Source of the DNA: a virus
Virus record (IMG/VR): IMGVR_UViG_3300044733_000912
Location: 1-37,099 of that record
Reading direction: 5' to 3' (one strand)
Length of the DNA stretch: 37,099 nucleotides
Shown: positions 9,429 through 17,142 of the stretch, piece by piece
How the letters are laid out: each line of letters starts with the position of its first letter
Position numbering within the stretch: the stretch's first letter is position 1
Made by a program: the position numbers and the translations under genes
Notes under the pieces: generated by a model
Told to the model about the DNA's origin: nothing
Seen by the model: the letters and a program-made list of their open reading frames with translations, nothing else
Database searches by the model: none

Positions 9429-9848
9429 TTAAACTAAAGTTTCACTGGTTGAAGAAGCCTTGCGTACAACAATGTCATACTCACGTAAGGCATTTACTCC
9501 GGGCGGCAATCCATCTCCTACCCGCTCGGACATAAATTCTTTGAAGTTGCGCTGATGGATACGGCGTTCAAGCAAATCAATCGAGCCTTCGTTCTCGACA
9601 AACTTCCTGAAGTTGTCCCAGTCAGTGCAAAAATATCTTTCCTTAACTTGTCTCGTGACAGTACCGCTGTCTGTCTTGAAACCGTTTTGGTTGTTCTCGT
9701 TGCAAATAGCCAAAAGCGCTTCTTTAATCGCATCCATAGCGTCTTTCAGTTCTTCGTCTTGAGACTCATAGTTGGCCTTTAATGATTCGCGCATCCTGCG
9801 AATCTCAAGGTAGTCAGACACCAACTCTTCTGTATTATTTATTGTCAT
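9429..9848 (-). CDS. Coiled-coil phage protein of unknown function, 139 residues
   Basis: Not recognised. The first 50 residues are strongly helical and charged (LEIRRMRESLKANYESQDEELKDAMDAIKEALLAI), likely a coiled coil. Then comes a compact region with GTVTRQVKERYFCTDWDNFRKFV and a Gly/Pro turn (GDGLPPGVN). It is coupled to the SNF2 helicase gene: its ATG overlaps that gene's TGA, and GGAG lies 7 bases before the ATG. The location suggests a helper of recombination or replication, as inference only. Confidence 0.8.
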   Translation of the reverse strand: MTINNTEELVSDYLEIRRMRESLKANYESQDEELKDAMDAIKEALLAICNENNQNGFKTDSGTVTRQVKERYFCTDWDNFRKFVENEGSIDLLERRIHQRNFKEFMSERVGDGLPPGVNALREYDIVVRKASSTSETLV

Positions 9849-11410
9849 ACAGACTCTCCTATTTCCTCTTTGTACAGGTCTACCAACTGAGTGTGCATGT
9901 CTACTTTGCCTTGTAGCATTGTGTACATACGCTTCTCCACCTCAGACCCTTGAAGGTGAATCACAGTCATTTTGTTTTTCTGTCCAACACGGTCGATACG
10001 CGCAACGCATTGCAGATAAGTTTCTACGGACATCACAGGCGACCAAAACACAATCGTGTCTGCCGCAGTCAGCGTTACGCCATGCGATGCCGCTTGTGGT
10101 TGAATCAACAACACCCGTGGTGTGTCGGTTGTTTGGAACTTGTTGAATATGGCGGCGCGGTTAGACGCAGTCACATCACCTGAAATAATCTCAGTCGTTA
10201 TATTGTTCTTTGTCAGGTAGTCCTGAACCACTTTGATCGTGTGCTTGTATGGAATGAACACGATGACTTTGTGCGATGCTTCATCAATCACTTCGCCAAG
10301 CACGTTCAAGCGTGGTGAAACATCAAACTCAATGACGTTGTGGTCATCGGTGTACACAGCGCCGCCTGACAACTGCAAGAGCTTCGTGAGAGCCGCCGCC
10401 GCATTAACTGTACTGATTGTTTCGCCAGCCGCTTCGATCTGCATTTCCTTGCGCAACTCTTTGTAGTAGCTAGTGGCTTGAGCACTGAGTGGCACTTCGC
10501 GTGTCTGATACATCAGGTCAGGCAGATCAAGGCACTGGGCTTTCTCGTACCGGATCGCGGGTTGTAAGGCGTTGAATACAAGACCCTTGGCGTGGGGCTT
10601 GGGTATCCACTTAAAGCGAGTAATCTGTTGCATGACCGCATCTTTCCATGCAGTCTTGTACTTAGGAATGTTATTGGGGTTGACCAACTTGGCTAGACCA
10701 AACGCATCCTCGGGTGACTGAGAAGCGGGAGTGCCGGTCATCATCCACAAATACGTGTCGGGACGAATTATCTTGGCAAGATTTTTCCAACGGACGGTGC
10801 TTGGGTTCTTGTAGGCATTAGCTTCGTCAACAATGATGAGATCAAAACCACCATCCATGATTGTTTCGCGCTCTGCGTTAACACCATCGTAATTGATGAT
10901 TACAAACTCGTAACCACCGTTGATAACTTTCTTGCGCTTTGATCCGTGCGCTACGCCACATGTGCGGTGCATCACAGTTTTAAACAAATCAGCTTGCCAT
11001 GCGCTCTGCATGATGGACAAGGGGCAGACAACCAACACACGTTTCACCAGCCCGTGATTCATTAGATAATCAGCCGCCCAAATTGCGGCAGAAGTCTTGC
11101 CTGTACCAGCTTCGTTAAAACAGAAAGCGCGGCGATGTAGTGTCAAGAACCGTGCGGTATCGCGTTGGTGATCGAATGGCGTAAACATTCCGGGCCATTG
11201 ATAGTCACGCTCAATGGGAGATGGAATCTTATTAGAGTCAGGCAGTAAGCGAACGAGCTTTTGCACCTCGTTGATGCCCCAGTACATCAGCACCTCTGAG
11301 TGTCCACCTTCGGCTCCAATTAATTCACTCTTGTCGATGTACGTGGTAATTTGCTTAGCCACATCATGAGAGCAATGGAACCGCAGTGCGGTGTCGTCAA
11401 CTATATTCAT
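9845..11410 (-). CDS. SNF2-family DEAD-like helicase/translocase
   Basis: A 521-residue superfamily 2 ATPase that probably remodels or translocates on DNA during replication or repair. Counting from the ATG at 11410, motif I is EAGTGKT (GTGKT at 102-106) and motif II is DEAN at 195-198. Motif III is WMMTGTPAS, and the C-terminal lobe has VIVFIPYKHT, then SHGVTLTAADTIVFWSP, and motif VI QCVARIDRVGQ at 467-477. These are typical of phage SNF2-like proteins. I chose ATG 11410 because AAAGG lies 4 bases upstream; an in-frame TTG at 11422 would bury that site. It is preceded by a long structured leader and a good sigma70-like promoter at 11610-11637. Confidence 0.94.
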   Translation of the reverse strand: MNIVDDTALRFHCSHDVAKQITTYIDKSELIGAEGGHSEVLMYWGINEVQKLVRLLPDSNKIPSPIERDYQWPGMFTPFDHQRDTARFLTLHRRAFCFNEAGTGKTSAAIWAADYLMNHGLVKRVLVVCPLSIMQSAWQADLFKTVMHRTCGVAHGSKRKKVINGGYEFVIINYDGVNAERETIMDGGFDLIIVDEANAYKNPSTVRWKNLAKIIRPDTYLWMMTGTPASQSPEDAFGLAKLVNPNNIPKYKTAWKDAVMQQITRFKWIPKPHAKGLVFNALQPAIRYEKAQCLDLPDLMYQTREVPLSAQATSYYKELRKEMQIEAAGETISTVNAAAALTKLLQLSGGAVYTDDHNVIEFDVSPRLNVLGEVIDEASHKVIVFIPYKHTIKVVQDYLTKNNITTEIISGDVTASNRAAIFNKFQTTDTPRVLLIQPQAASHGVTLTAADTIVFWSPVMSVETYLQCVARIDRVGQKNKMTVIHLQGSEVEKRMYTMLQGKVDMHTQLVDLYKEEIGESV

Positions 11411-11603
11411 ACTGCCTTTCAAACTAAATTGGTGTTACGAACGGGGGGCACGGCCCCCCATCCGGTTAGTCCTGTCGTGGGCGAAAGTATGTCCAAAGGA
11501 GAGTTCCCACCGACTAACTGACGCGGTTTATGAGGGTAAAACAAGCGAGCAACTGCAACAAAACCCTCATCAGTCCACTCACGCCTAACGACTGAACCTG
11601 ATT
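11411..11603 (-). ncRNA. Structured 5' leader (candidate cis-regulatory RNA) of the SNF2 helicase gene
   Basis: No gene is seen in 11411-11667. Within it are nested inverted repeats: GGGGGGC 11443-11449 with GCCCCCC 11453-11459 (7 GC pairs, 3-base loop); GTTAGTC 11465-11471 plus GTGGG 11477-11481 with CCCAC 11506-11510 plus GACTAAC 11512-11518; and TGAGGGT 11531-11537 with ACCCTCA 11563-11569. A leftward promoter at 11610-11637 would start a transcript near 11603 that contains all three. It matches no riboswitch I know; the strand is inferred from the promoter. Confidence 0.5.
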
Positions 11604-11609
11604 GACTTA

Positions 11610-11637
11610 ATTATGAGGCCAAAACTCTATAAGTCAA
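11610..11637 (-). promoter_or_regulatory. Sigma70-like leftward promoter before SNF2 helicase leader
   Basis: Read leftward, TTGACT (-35) and CATAAT (-10) are separated by 16 bp. Each hexamer differs from consensus at one base. It sits between the HNH-like gene and the structured leader, so it would give the helicase operon its own start. Confidence 0.6.
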
Positions 11638-11667
11638 GTAATTTTTTTGTTGGAATCGTAGGTATTT

Positions 11668-11979
11668 TCACCTAGAGCGTTCTTTTTTGCTGGTCTCTGA
11701 GACCAAATTACCCTTTGAATCGCGCCGGAACGAGCGATTTTTAGCAACGCTTTGGATGCGTAGGCCATCCTTATTTGAGCCGCCTTTATCTAGGGCGCGA
11801 ACGTGCGCTACATCCTTACCCTCTCGGCGGTCTGCCTTGCCATTCCCATTGGCATCAGTGCCGGTTTTGTCGATTGAACGGCGTCCACGCTGGCGTTCCA
11901 TACGGCGTTCGTGCTCACCTCGAGCCTTCTGTTGTTCGTACTCTTTTTTGTACGGTCTAGGTTTGTTTACATAAGGCAT
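11668..11979 (-). CDS. Small basic HNH-endonuclease-like protein, 103 residues
   Basis: A very basic protein. The core DVAHVRALDKGGSN, followed by LRIQSVAKNRSFRRD, resembles the His ... GG.N ... N pattern of HNH nucleases, but the usual Asp before the His is Ala, so activity is uncertain. Upstream, TDANGNGKADRREG resembles a small acidic loop. I set the start at ATG 11979 because AAGGGG lies 5 bases before it and it follows the stop of the Cas4-like gene by 2 bases; the longer frame to 12027 would overlap that gene. It could act in packaging or recombination as phage HNH proteins do, or be a non-catalytic DNA-binding relative. Confidence 0.7.
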   Translation of the reverse strand: MPYVNKPRPYKKEYEQQKARGEHERRMERQRGRRSIDKTGTDANGNGKADRREGKDVAHVRALDKGGSNKDGLRIQSVAKNRSFRRDSKGNLVSETSKKERSR

Positions 11980-11981
11980 GA

Positions 11982-12644
11982 TTACCCCTTGTGGAATTGA
12001 CAAGTCTTTACTGGACACCATCCGCACAAGGGCGTAGGGTTAGCCTGCCAAGAATTATTCTCATGGGACAAGCGCAAGCGCTCAAGATTCCAGTAAAAAT
12101 CCTCCCACAGCGAGTCCATATTGTCTCTCGAATACTCGGAAGTTACAAAGTGATTGTGTGCAACAAATAACAGGCCAGCGTTAATCTGTTGCAGCTGCGG
12201 GAAGTGCGCAAATGCCATAAGAGCCATTAACTGCAACTGCTTGGGGTCAGGGTAGCGGTTACTGCCGGTCTTGTAATCAACAATAAAACCAACATCATCC
12301 CGCACGACCAGCAAGTCAGCGATGCCCCGCACCCAGTAGTCAGGTGCATCGAACGCGCAAGGCTTCTTATCGTAAGTCAGAGCCATTTCATGTTCAGGAT
12401 ACTTAACCCCTTCCATCTCCCGTAGGGGATCGAGTTGGGATTTGAACCGCTCATAGTTTTTGGCTAGGGGTGTACCGTCTTTGACGTAGTTCTCCAGCGC
12501 AGAGTGAACCTCTGTGCCGTATAACATTTGCTTTGTAGCTTCTTTCTTAAAATTTTTTAAGACCTTAACTTCATGGTACTGCTTCGGACAATTTGCAAAG
12601 TCCTTGAGGCCGGAGTACGACCACTTAATTTCACTGGCTTTCAT
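11982..12644 (-). CDS. Cas4/RecB-like PD-(D/E)XK exonuclease with Fe-S-type cysteines
   Basis: A 220-residue protein with the layout of Cas4/RecB-like nucleases. SYSGLKDFANCPKQYH puts Cys19 near the N-terminus. The catalytic segment VGFIVDYKTG gives D123 and K125, followed by QLQLMALMAF with the motif IV Gln. The C-terminal LCGWCPVKTCQFHKG gives C207, C210 and C215. One N-terminal and three C-terminal cysteines are the known signature of a 4Fe-4S cluster in this family. It likely processes DNA ends in replication or recombination. It overlaps the next upstream nuclease gene by an ATGA. This is not a CRISPR component here: no cas genes or arrays are present. Confidence 0.9.
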   Translation of the reverse strand: MKASEIKWSYSGLKDFANCPKQYHEVKVLKNFKKEATKQMLYGTEVHSALENYVKDGTPLAKNYERFKSQLDPLREMEGVKYPEHEMALTYDKKPCAFDAPDYWVRGIADLLVVRDDVGFIVDYKTGSNRYPDPKQLQLMALMAFAHFPQLQQINAGLLFVAHNHFVTSEYSRDNMDSLWEDFYWNLERLRLSHENNSWQANPTPLCGWCPVKTCQFHKG

Positions 12645-13291
12645 ATATCTGTGCGCTCCTTTTTAGAACCAGTAGAAGTTACCATATTTAAGCGCTTAGG
12701 GTTGAACCCGTTCTCGTAAAAGGATGCGCCACGCAAGATCATGAAGAACTTGTCGCCATGCCAAGTGTTGCCAACAACAAACGTGCCTACATTCATACGA
12801 CCACCAAAGATATTTAAAGCGCATACTGAGTCAACAGTCTTACCGCCCGTGTACATGCTACTTGGCGACTTGCTTGTTTGGACTGGCCCTATGAATACAG
12901 GCATGTTGAGATCACGCGCATAAGCCGCCGCTTGCTCCAAATGATCTGCAAGGGTTGTTGCGGCGAGACCGTTGGGGTAATGGGGTGACATCTGCCGTTT
13001 AACTTCTATACCAAACTTGATCTCACGGTCCTCGTGGTACGCAGTCACAACAAAGTCGATTGCCTTACCGCTTGTTGTTTTAACTTCTTTCTCATAGCTC
13101 CACCCCTTCTCGTCGAGCAGTTCGCTCACTAACTTGGAAGCCGCCTTCTCGGTAGCGTAGTCAGCCGCAAACAGCTGTTGCTTGCGCTTCTGTTCAGCTT
13201 GGTATTGTGCGGGAGTTTGTTGTATGGGAAGTCGGAGTGATTGGATGTTGATACCGTTTGCCCGCGCCCAAAGTTCGTGTTTATTAAGCAT
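12641..13291 (-). CDS. PD-(D/E)XK nuclease-like protein, 216 residues
   Basis: Residues about 50-100 form a restriction-endonuclease-like core: GKAIDFVVTAYHE with D79, then KFGIEVKRQ with E96 and K98, which is the D...ExK arrangement. An N-terminal helical part (YQAEQKRKQQLFAADYATEKAASKLVSELLDEKGW) precedes it. The C-terminal part has hydrophobic strands around VFIGPVQ and GTFVVGN. It is coupled to the polymerase gene by a TAATG overlap, with GGAG 7 bases before the ATG, and to the Cas4-like gene by ATGA. A role in DNA end or junction processing is inferred. Two unlike PD-(D/E)XK nucleases side by side suggest they work on different substrates. Confidence 0.82.
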   Translation of the reverse strand: MLNKHELWARANGINIQSLRLPIQQTPAQYQAEQKRKQQLFAADYATEKAASKLVSELLDEKGWSYEKEVKTTSGKAIDFVVTAYHEDREIKFGIEVKRQMSPHYPNGLAATTLADHLEQAAAYARDLNMPVFIGPVQTSKSPSSMYTGGKTVDSVCALNIFGGRMNVGTFVVGNTWHGDKFFMILRGASFYENGFNPKRLNMVTSTGSKKERTDI

Positions 13292-15159
13292 TAGCAGTCT
13301 CCGTAGGTTTCACCAACGCCGGCCTCACACGCGACAGGAAGTCCGGTTGCCCACTCGGGGGCTTTAGACATGATGCCAGTTATGAAGGCCACGGCCTCGT
13401 CAGCCTCATCCGCTGGAACAACATTAACAGCGGCGTCATGCACGGTTAGCGCAACGCGATACTTCTCGTTGATCTCAGCCATCTGAGTGCCCACGACGAT
13501 CCTTGCTAGAGCTTGAACCACGTTCTCAACCACCGCACCGCCCCAAATAGAAACCTTACCCTTGCGTGAATCGTACATTACTTTGGACTTGCCGTCCTCG
13601 TACTCGCGGCGCAAGTTGGGGTATCGGATACGAAAACCGTTAGGCAGTATCAGCCCTTCGTTGTCGTAGAACACGCAGTTGTGTTTACCGAATGTTCGTG
13701 GCTCGGTGATCTTTGAGTTCATCATCTCATCAAGCATCTGATCACCCTCAGCCCACAGATCAATGATCTTGTCGTTGAGTTGACGGTACTTGGTCACGAG
13801 TCCTTTGCACTCGTCCTCGGTTAGCTTTACACCGGGAGGCGTGGTAGCTAGTGTGTGTTGTAACTTTAAAGCCCCAGTGCCATAGCCAAGGCCCAGAATA
13901 CAGGTCTTACCCACAAACCGTTCCACAGGATTCTTCTTGGTGATGGGTCGCTCGTACACAGCAGACGCAAAGACGGAGTAAACATCTTCTCCATCAGCAA
14001 ACAGTTTAACGATGTCATCTTGACCCGCAAGCCAAGGTAGCACCCGCGCTTCAATCTGCGATGAGTCACAGTTGATTACGACATAGCCTTCGGGCGGCAC
14101 AATGGCTTTCTTCAAAGCCTTTTTCTTTGGGTCACGGCTCGGTAAGTTCTGAAAGTTAATCTTGTCAGTACCCGACCATCTACCGGTGTGTGCCCCATAG
14201 TATTTCAGGGGGATGGGAATCATTCCCTTATTGCGTTCGCCAATCTTCATGAAACGCTCGATGCGTTTCTCTTCAAGCGTTGACTTCGTTCCAAGGCGCA
14301 CAGCGCACAAGTGTTGTATAAAAGTATCTTCACTCTCAGACAGGGCAATGAACCCTTCGTCTTTCTTAGCGAGTGCTGGCATCTGCTTGCCGGTAGTTGG
14401 GCTGACCTTCATCGGCACTTCAATGCCTAAGTCTTGCAGTATCTTTGCAAACTTGCTGTTGCTAGATAAATTCTTGCGAACGTCTTCCTCAGTCTCACAC
14501 TCGAGCTTTACCATCAGTGAAGAAAGTAATTCTGATTTCTCTTTCTGTAATCCGTCGAGACGTTCCTTCAATGTATCCTGATTGATACACAGCATCGGAT
14601 GGATATACATACGCAAGGTCATGTCGATGAGCTTTAACTCCTCCATCGGAAAGCCTTGCGCCATGCGTACAAACAACTCGTAGGTCAGCTTGACATCATT
14701 CTCACAATAACGACCATATTGCGCCAAGTCCTCGGGTGTGAAGTCGACACGGCGTTTGTTAACTGCGTCGTTAACTTCCGTACCTTTCTCTCCTATTTGG
14801 TAGCGCAACGCTAGTTTGGCCAGTGAACCACCGACTTCAACACCATGAATGGCTCTCGCCATGGACAGAGTATCGAGATACCCCATCGGTGTGATACCAA
14901 AGTGCCACTTCAGAATCGCGCCGTCAAACAGCATGTTGTGAGCAATGACCATGCTATTCTTCCAGTCAAATTGCCCAAGCCACTTGCGTAGCGTTTCACG
15001 GTCGCCTGAATACCAAACTGGATCGCCAGCATCTATCTGAACAGCAACACCTATGACCTCAAACTTCGGGTCGCGGATGTACTCTTCTGTTGTTTGCTTG
15101 GAGAAACCCAGTCCAGTGTTGGTGTAGTAGGTCTCAAAGTCGATGGTTATAAGGCTCAT
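13291..15159 (-). CDS. polA: Family A DNA polymerase with 3'-5' exonuclease domain
   Basis: The 622-residue replicative polymerase. Exonuclease motifs: IDFETYY with D7 and E9; AHNMLFD with N75 and D79; YCENDVKLTY with D155. Polymerase motifs: A is CDSSQIEAR with D365; B (O-helix) is RFVGKTCILGLGYG; C is TVHDAAV with H574, D575 and A576. Two details stand out. The position equivalent to E. coli Phe762 is Leu422. Motif C is HDA where HDE is usual. There is no 5'-3' exonuclease domain, as expected for phage enzymes of this length. The start overlaps the upstream TAA (TAATG) with AGGA 8 bases before. It is flanked by nuclease and accessory genes in one coupled run. Confidence 0.96.
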   Translation of the reverse strand: MSLITIDFETYYTNTGLGFSKQTTEEYIRDPKFEVIGVAVQIDAGDPVWYSGDRETLRKWLGQFDWKNSMVIAHNMLFDGAILKWHFGITPMGYLDTLSMARAIHGVEVGGSLAKLALRYQIGEKGTEVNDAVNKRRVDFTPEDLAQYGRYCENDVKLTYELFVRMAQGFPMEELKLIDMTLRMYIHPMLCINQDTLKERLDGLQKEKSELLSSLMVKLECETEEDVRKNLSSNSKFAKILQDLGIEVPMKVSPTTGKQMPALAKKDEGFIALSESEDTFIQHLCAVRLGTKSTLEEKRIERFMKIGERNKGMIPIPLKYYGAHTGRWSGTDKINFQNLPSRDPKKKALKKAIVPPEGYVVINCDSSQIEARVLPWLAGQDDIVKLFADGEDVYSVFASAVYERPITKKNPVERFVGKTCILGLGYGTGALKLQHTLATTPPGVKLTEDECKGLVTKYRQLNDKIIDLWAEGDQMLDEMMNSKITEPRTFGKHNCVFYDNEGLILPNGFRIRYPNLRREYEDGKSKVMYDSRKGKVSIWGGAVVENVVQALARIVVGTQMAEINEKYRVALTVHDAAVNVVPADEADEAVAFITGIMSKAPEWATGLPVACEAGVGETYGDC

Positions 15160-15641
15160 TAAATAAATCCTGTTAAATTGTTATTAGCGATACCTCTGCC
15201 ACCACGTAGCATTTCATCTTGCTTCATACGTTGTTGTATTTGCTCCATAGCAAGTTGTCGTTCTCTTTCCATTTGGCGTTTTTCTTTCTCTTTCTCCATG
15301 CGCCACTTGCGTTCTTCTTCCTCGCGCTCTATCTCAGCTTTCATTTGCTCACGAGTTCTTGGCAGAATTAAGTCTTGGTCTGCGATGATGCCCACCACCC
15401 AAGAGTTAAACACTCTGCGCCTGCACTCAGTAATGGAGTCTTTGATGTGTTTAATTTCCTCATCAGTAAAGATTCCATCACGGTTCTCACAAACAAGCTG
15501 AATAAGCTGATCTACTTGGTGAGAAAGAGGAATTTCAGGATCAGTCATTTTGACTTCCGTCACTCTGTTCTCATTCGGGTCGTACAGTTCAGGCATGTTG
15601 ACTATACGTTCCCCTAGTATCTTGATTCCTTCAAGCATCAT
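15159..15641 (-). CDS. Coiled-coil accessory protein, 160 residues
   Basis: Not recognised. The N-terminal half is mixed (SHQVDQLIQLVCENRDGIFTDE ... ITECRRRVFNSWVVGIIADQ), while residues about 105-150 are almost wholly charged helix (EREEEERKWRMEKEKEKRQ), a predicted coiled coil or single alpha-helix. Its stop overlaps the polymerase ATG, so the two are translated together and it may be a polymerase partner; that is inference. Two ATGs in tandem mark the start; the ribosome site is weak (GTGAG). Confidence 0.78.
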   Translation of the reverse strand: MMLEGIKILGERIVNMPELYDPNENRVTEVKMTDPEIPLSHQVDQLIQLVCENRDGIFTDEEIKHIKDSITECRRRVFNSWVVGIIADQDLILPRTREQMKAEIEREEEERKWRMEKEKEKRQMERERQLAMEQIQQRMKQDEMLRGGRGIANNNLTGFI

Positions 15642-15645
15642 CGAC

Positions 15646-16128
15646 TCACTTGAGTGAATTGATTTCGCGTGTCAGATACCACAATGCCTTCTCAAGGTCT
15701 TGCTTGCGGTTGCCCTTGTGGTCAGCTCTTGTAAGATACTTCACCACATTACCGATGTTGTAGTTCAGCTTCTTGGCTTCAATAAAGTCAATGGTCTCAA
15801 TACCGCCTACCTTGTAGTGCTCAGGGTGATTGACGGGGTCACTCGCTGGCTCAAACATTTCTATTTGAGTTGACGGCATCGGCGGTAAATCTTGCTTAAT
15901 AAACTCTTGTACACGAGCGGTTGCTTCTTTGATTTGTTTTAATGTCATCACTTCGCGTGGGAGACTTGGCTTCTTGACCTTGGCTTTCTTCTTAGCAGTC
16001 CACAAGACTGCGTACACATACTGAATTCCAGTACCGATTGCTTTGGCAACGTCTTTAGGTTTAGCGTTGGGGTTAGCCGCAACATAAGAACGAATCTCTT
16101 GGGCTTTGCTTTTTGCATGAAATGTCAT
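15646..16128 (-). CDS. DUF3310 protein with N-terminal helix-turn-helix
   Basis: A 160-residue protein. The C-terminal 60 residues carry DPVNHPEHY, ETIDFIEAK, NYNIGNVVKYLTRADHKG and DLEKALWYL, which is the DUF3310 signature found in many phages near nucleotide-metabolism and replication genes; its biochemical role is not established to my knowledge. Residues about 12-45 (RSYVAANPNAKPKDVAKAIG) look like a helix-turn-helix. I chose ATG 16128 rather than the longer frame to 16212 because AAGGAAAT lies a few bases before it and it overlaps the preceding gene's TGA by ATGA. A DNA-binding regulatory role for the fusion is possible. Confidence 0.9.
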   Translation of the reverse strand: MTFHAKSKAQEIRSYVAANPNAKPKDVAKAIGTGIQYVYAVLWTAKKKAKVKKPSLPREVMTLKQIKEATARVQEFIKQDLPPMPSTQIEMFEPASDPVNHPEHYKVGGIETIDFIEAKKLNYNIGNVVKYLTRADHKGNRKQDLEKALWYLTREINSLK

Positions 16129-16307
16129 TTTATTTCCTTGGTTGGTTGTAAAAAATTGTCGTAGTATTGTTTGGGCATTGGTGCTTTTTTGTCTAAGGTT
16201 TCTCTTAGCCATTCAGCGCCACCTAGTTGTTTAAATATCAGCCACTCTCTATCGGACAAACGTACGTATCGTGCCTTTAGGGGGGCGGGGGGTTTTGGTC
16301 TTGGCAT
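16125..16307 (-). CDS. Small phage protein, 60 residues
   Basis: Function unknown. The Pro-rich, basic N-terminus is followed by RYVRLSDREWLIFKQLGGAEWLRETL, where the RxVRLSDxEW pattern is reminiscent of a ribbon-helix-helix start (a strand, then a helix), so DNA binding is possible. It ends in an ATGA overlap with the DUF3310 gene, which supports it. It overlaps the upstream 83-residue gene by 59 bp in another frame. AAGGA lies about 10 bases before the ATG. Confidence 0.7.
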   Translation of the reverse strand: MPRPKPPAPLKARYVRLSDREWLIFKQLGGAEWLRETLDKKAPMPKQYYDNFLQPTKEIK

Positions 16308-16500
16308 GTTCTAGTGTTCCTTCATGCTTGTTTGGTTGTCTCTCCTTTGCTCGTGTAAATGTGCCGAATTGTTTGTATCCTAGATCCTCCTTGCTTTTGA
16401 TTTGATTGCTTGGGTTACGCGCACGAAAGTACGGGTCTGTCAAGAAAATACTTGGGCGGTCAACTTGCGCTAACTCTTCCCATGGGTTAAGTACTGTCAT
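16249..16500 (-). CDS. Small phage protein, 83 residues
   Basis: Function unknown. The N-terminus NPWEELAQVDRPSIFLTDPYFRARNPSNQ looks like a folded segment, and the second half is basic and low in hydrophobic residues (RAKERQPNKHEGTLEHAKTKTPRPPKG), likely disordered and nucleic-acid-binding. It starts within an ATGA overlap of the preceding gene. Its stop is TAG, rare in this window, and its last 59 bp overlap the next gene. Confidence 0.65.
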   Translation of the reverse strand: MTVLNPWEELAQVDRPSIFLTDPYFRARNPSNQIKSKEDLGYKQFGTFTRAKERQPNKHEGTLEHAKTKTPRPPKGTIRTFVR

Positions 16501-16706
16501 TTCTTCATACCCCTTACAAATGCCGCAAAGCTTGCGGCGGTATCACCAAATGGTTTCATTGCGTCAAACTCCTTAGCCACTTCTTCTAAGACTGTATTGC
16601 GCTGTGATGGCGACACAAAAACGTCGTAGTGGTAGGGTTGCCCCTTCTTCATCTCAGCTTCATGTGCAATGCGCTCGAACTCATCGTCTTCGTCTGTGTG
16701 AATCAT
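16497..16706 (-). CDS. Small phage protein, 69 residues
   Basis: Function unknown. An acidic start (MIHTDEDDEFERIAHEAEMKKG) is followed by YHYDVFVSPSQRNTVLEEVAKEFDAM and a helical end (AASFAAFVRGMKK). I chose ATG 16706, where AGGAG lies 7 bases upstream and ATGA overlaps the previous gene, over the longer frame to 16736. Confidence 0.72.
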   Translation of the reverse strand: MIHTDEDDEFERIAHEAEMKKGQPYHYDVFVSPSQRNTVLEEVAKEFDAMKPFGDTAASFAAFVRGMKK

Positions 16707-16930
16707 TTTCTTTCTCCTAAAACTTTGTTGCTCCATTCAACCTTGTAGATGCCACCATCCAAGCCAAAGTCGATTCGTAAGTTGCACTCGACAAGGTACG
16801 GGTGCAAACCCACGCCCAACCCATCCCTGTTCTGACTAACTCTGTAGTACTTGCTGACCACTGTCTTGCCTCGATCTTCTTCAGGAATAATCTGCCTGTA
16901 CAGTGGTTCAGGTGTTTTGGATTTGCTCAA
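16703..16930 (-). CDS. Small phage protein with TTG start, 75 residues
   Basis: Function unknown. The sequence is mostly beta-like (TVVSKYYRVSQNRDGLG, YLVECNLRIDFGLDGGIYKVEWSNK). The start is TTG at 16930, overlapping the previous TGA (TTGA), with GGAG 8 bases before. That ribosome site is formed by the 3' codons of the gene upstream. Confidence 0.7.
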   Translation of the reverse strand: MSKSKTPEPLYRQIIPEEDRGKTVVSKYYRVSQNRDGLGVGLHPYLVECNLRIDFGLDGGIYKVEWSNKVLGERK

Positions 16931-17142
16931 GTGTTCTTCTCCTTGAGTTTGGCTTCAATGGCTCGAGTTTGTTCTTGATAGTTAGGAACATACGAATTTT
17001 CAATTTCTTCTTGTGTCAGACCTACCCACTCTTGCTTTGGATACAAACCCCATACCTGACCCAATGGTGTAAACAAAGGGCTGTCTTTGTCTGTACTTAC
17101 CATGCCGTTGCTTGGGTCGTACCATGCTATTGGTTTATCCAT
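16927..17142 (-). CDS. Small phage protein ending AIEAKLKEKNT, 71 residues
   Basis: Function unknown. It has WYDPSNGMVSTDKDSPLFTPLG, then WVGLTQEEIENSYVPNY and a helical tail AIEAKLKEKNT. Both the WVGLT block and the AIEAKLKEKN tail recur in the adjacent upstream gene (17135-17335), so the pair share modules by duplication. The codons for LKEKN contain GGAG and thus form the ribosome site for the next gene, which keeps this tail under a double constraint. Confidence 0.75.
   Translation of the reverse strand: MDKPIAWYDPSNGMVSTDKDSPLFTPLGQVWGLYPKQEWVGLTQEEIENSYVPNYQEQTRAIEAKLKEKNT

Noticed and set aside
11525-11590. CUGAUGA-like core on the minus strand, suggesting a hammerhead ribozyme
   Set aside because: The CTGATGA is followed by a stem, but the required GAAA after that stem is missing and no cleavage-site stem is seen.
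11982-12644. A CRISPR-linked Cas4
   Set aside because: No cas1, cas2, effector genes or repeat-spacer array are present; stand-alone Cas4-like nucleases are common in phages.
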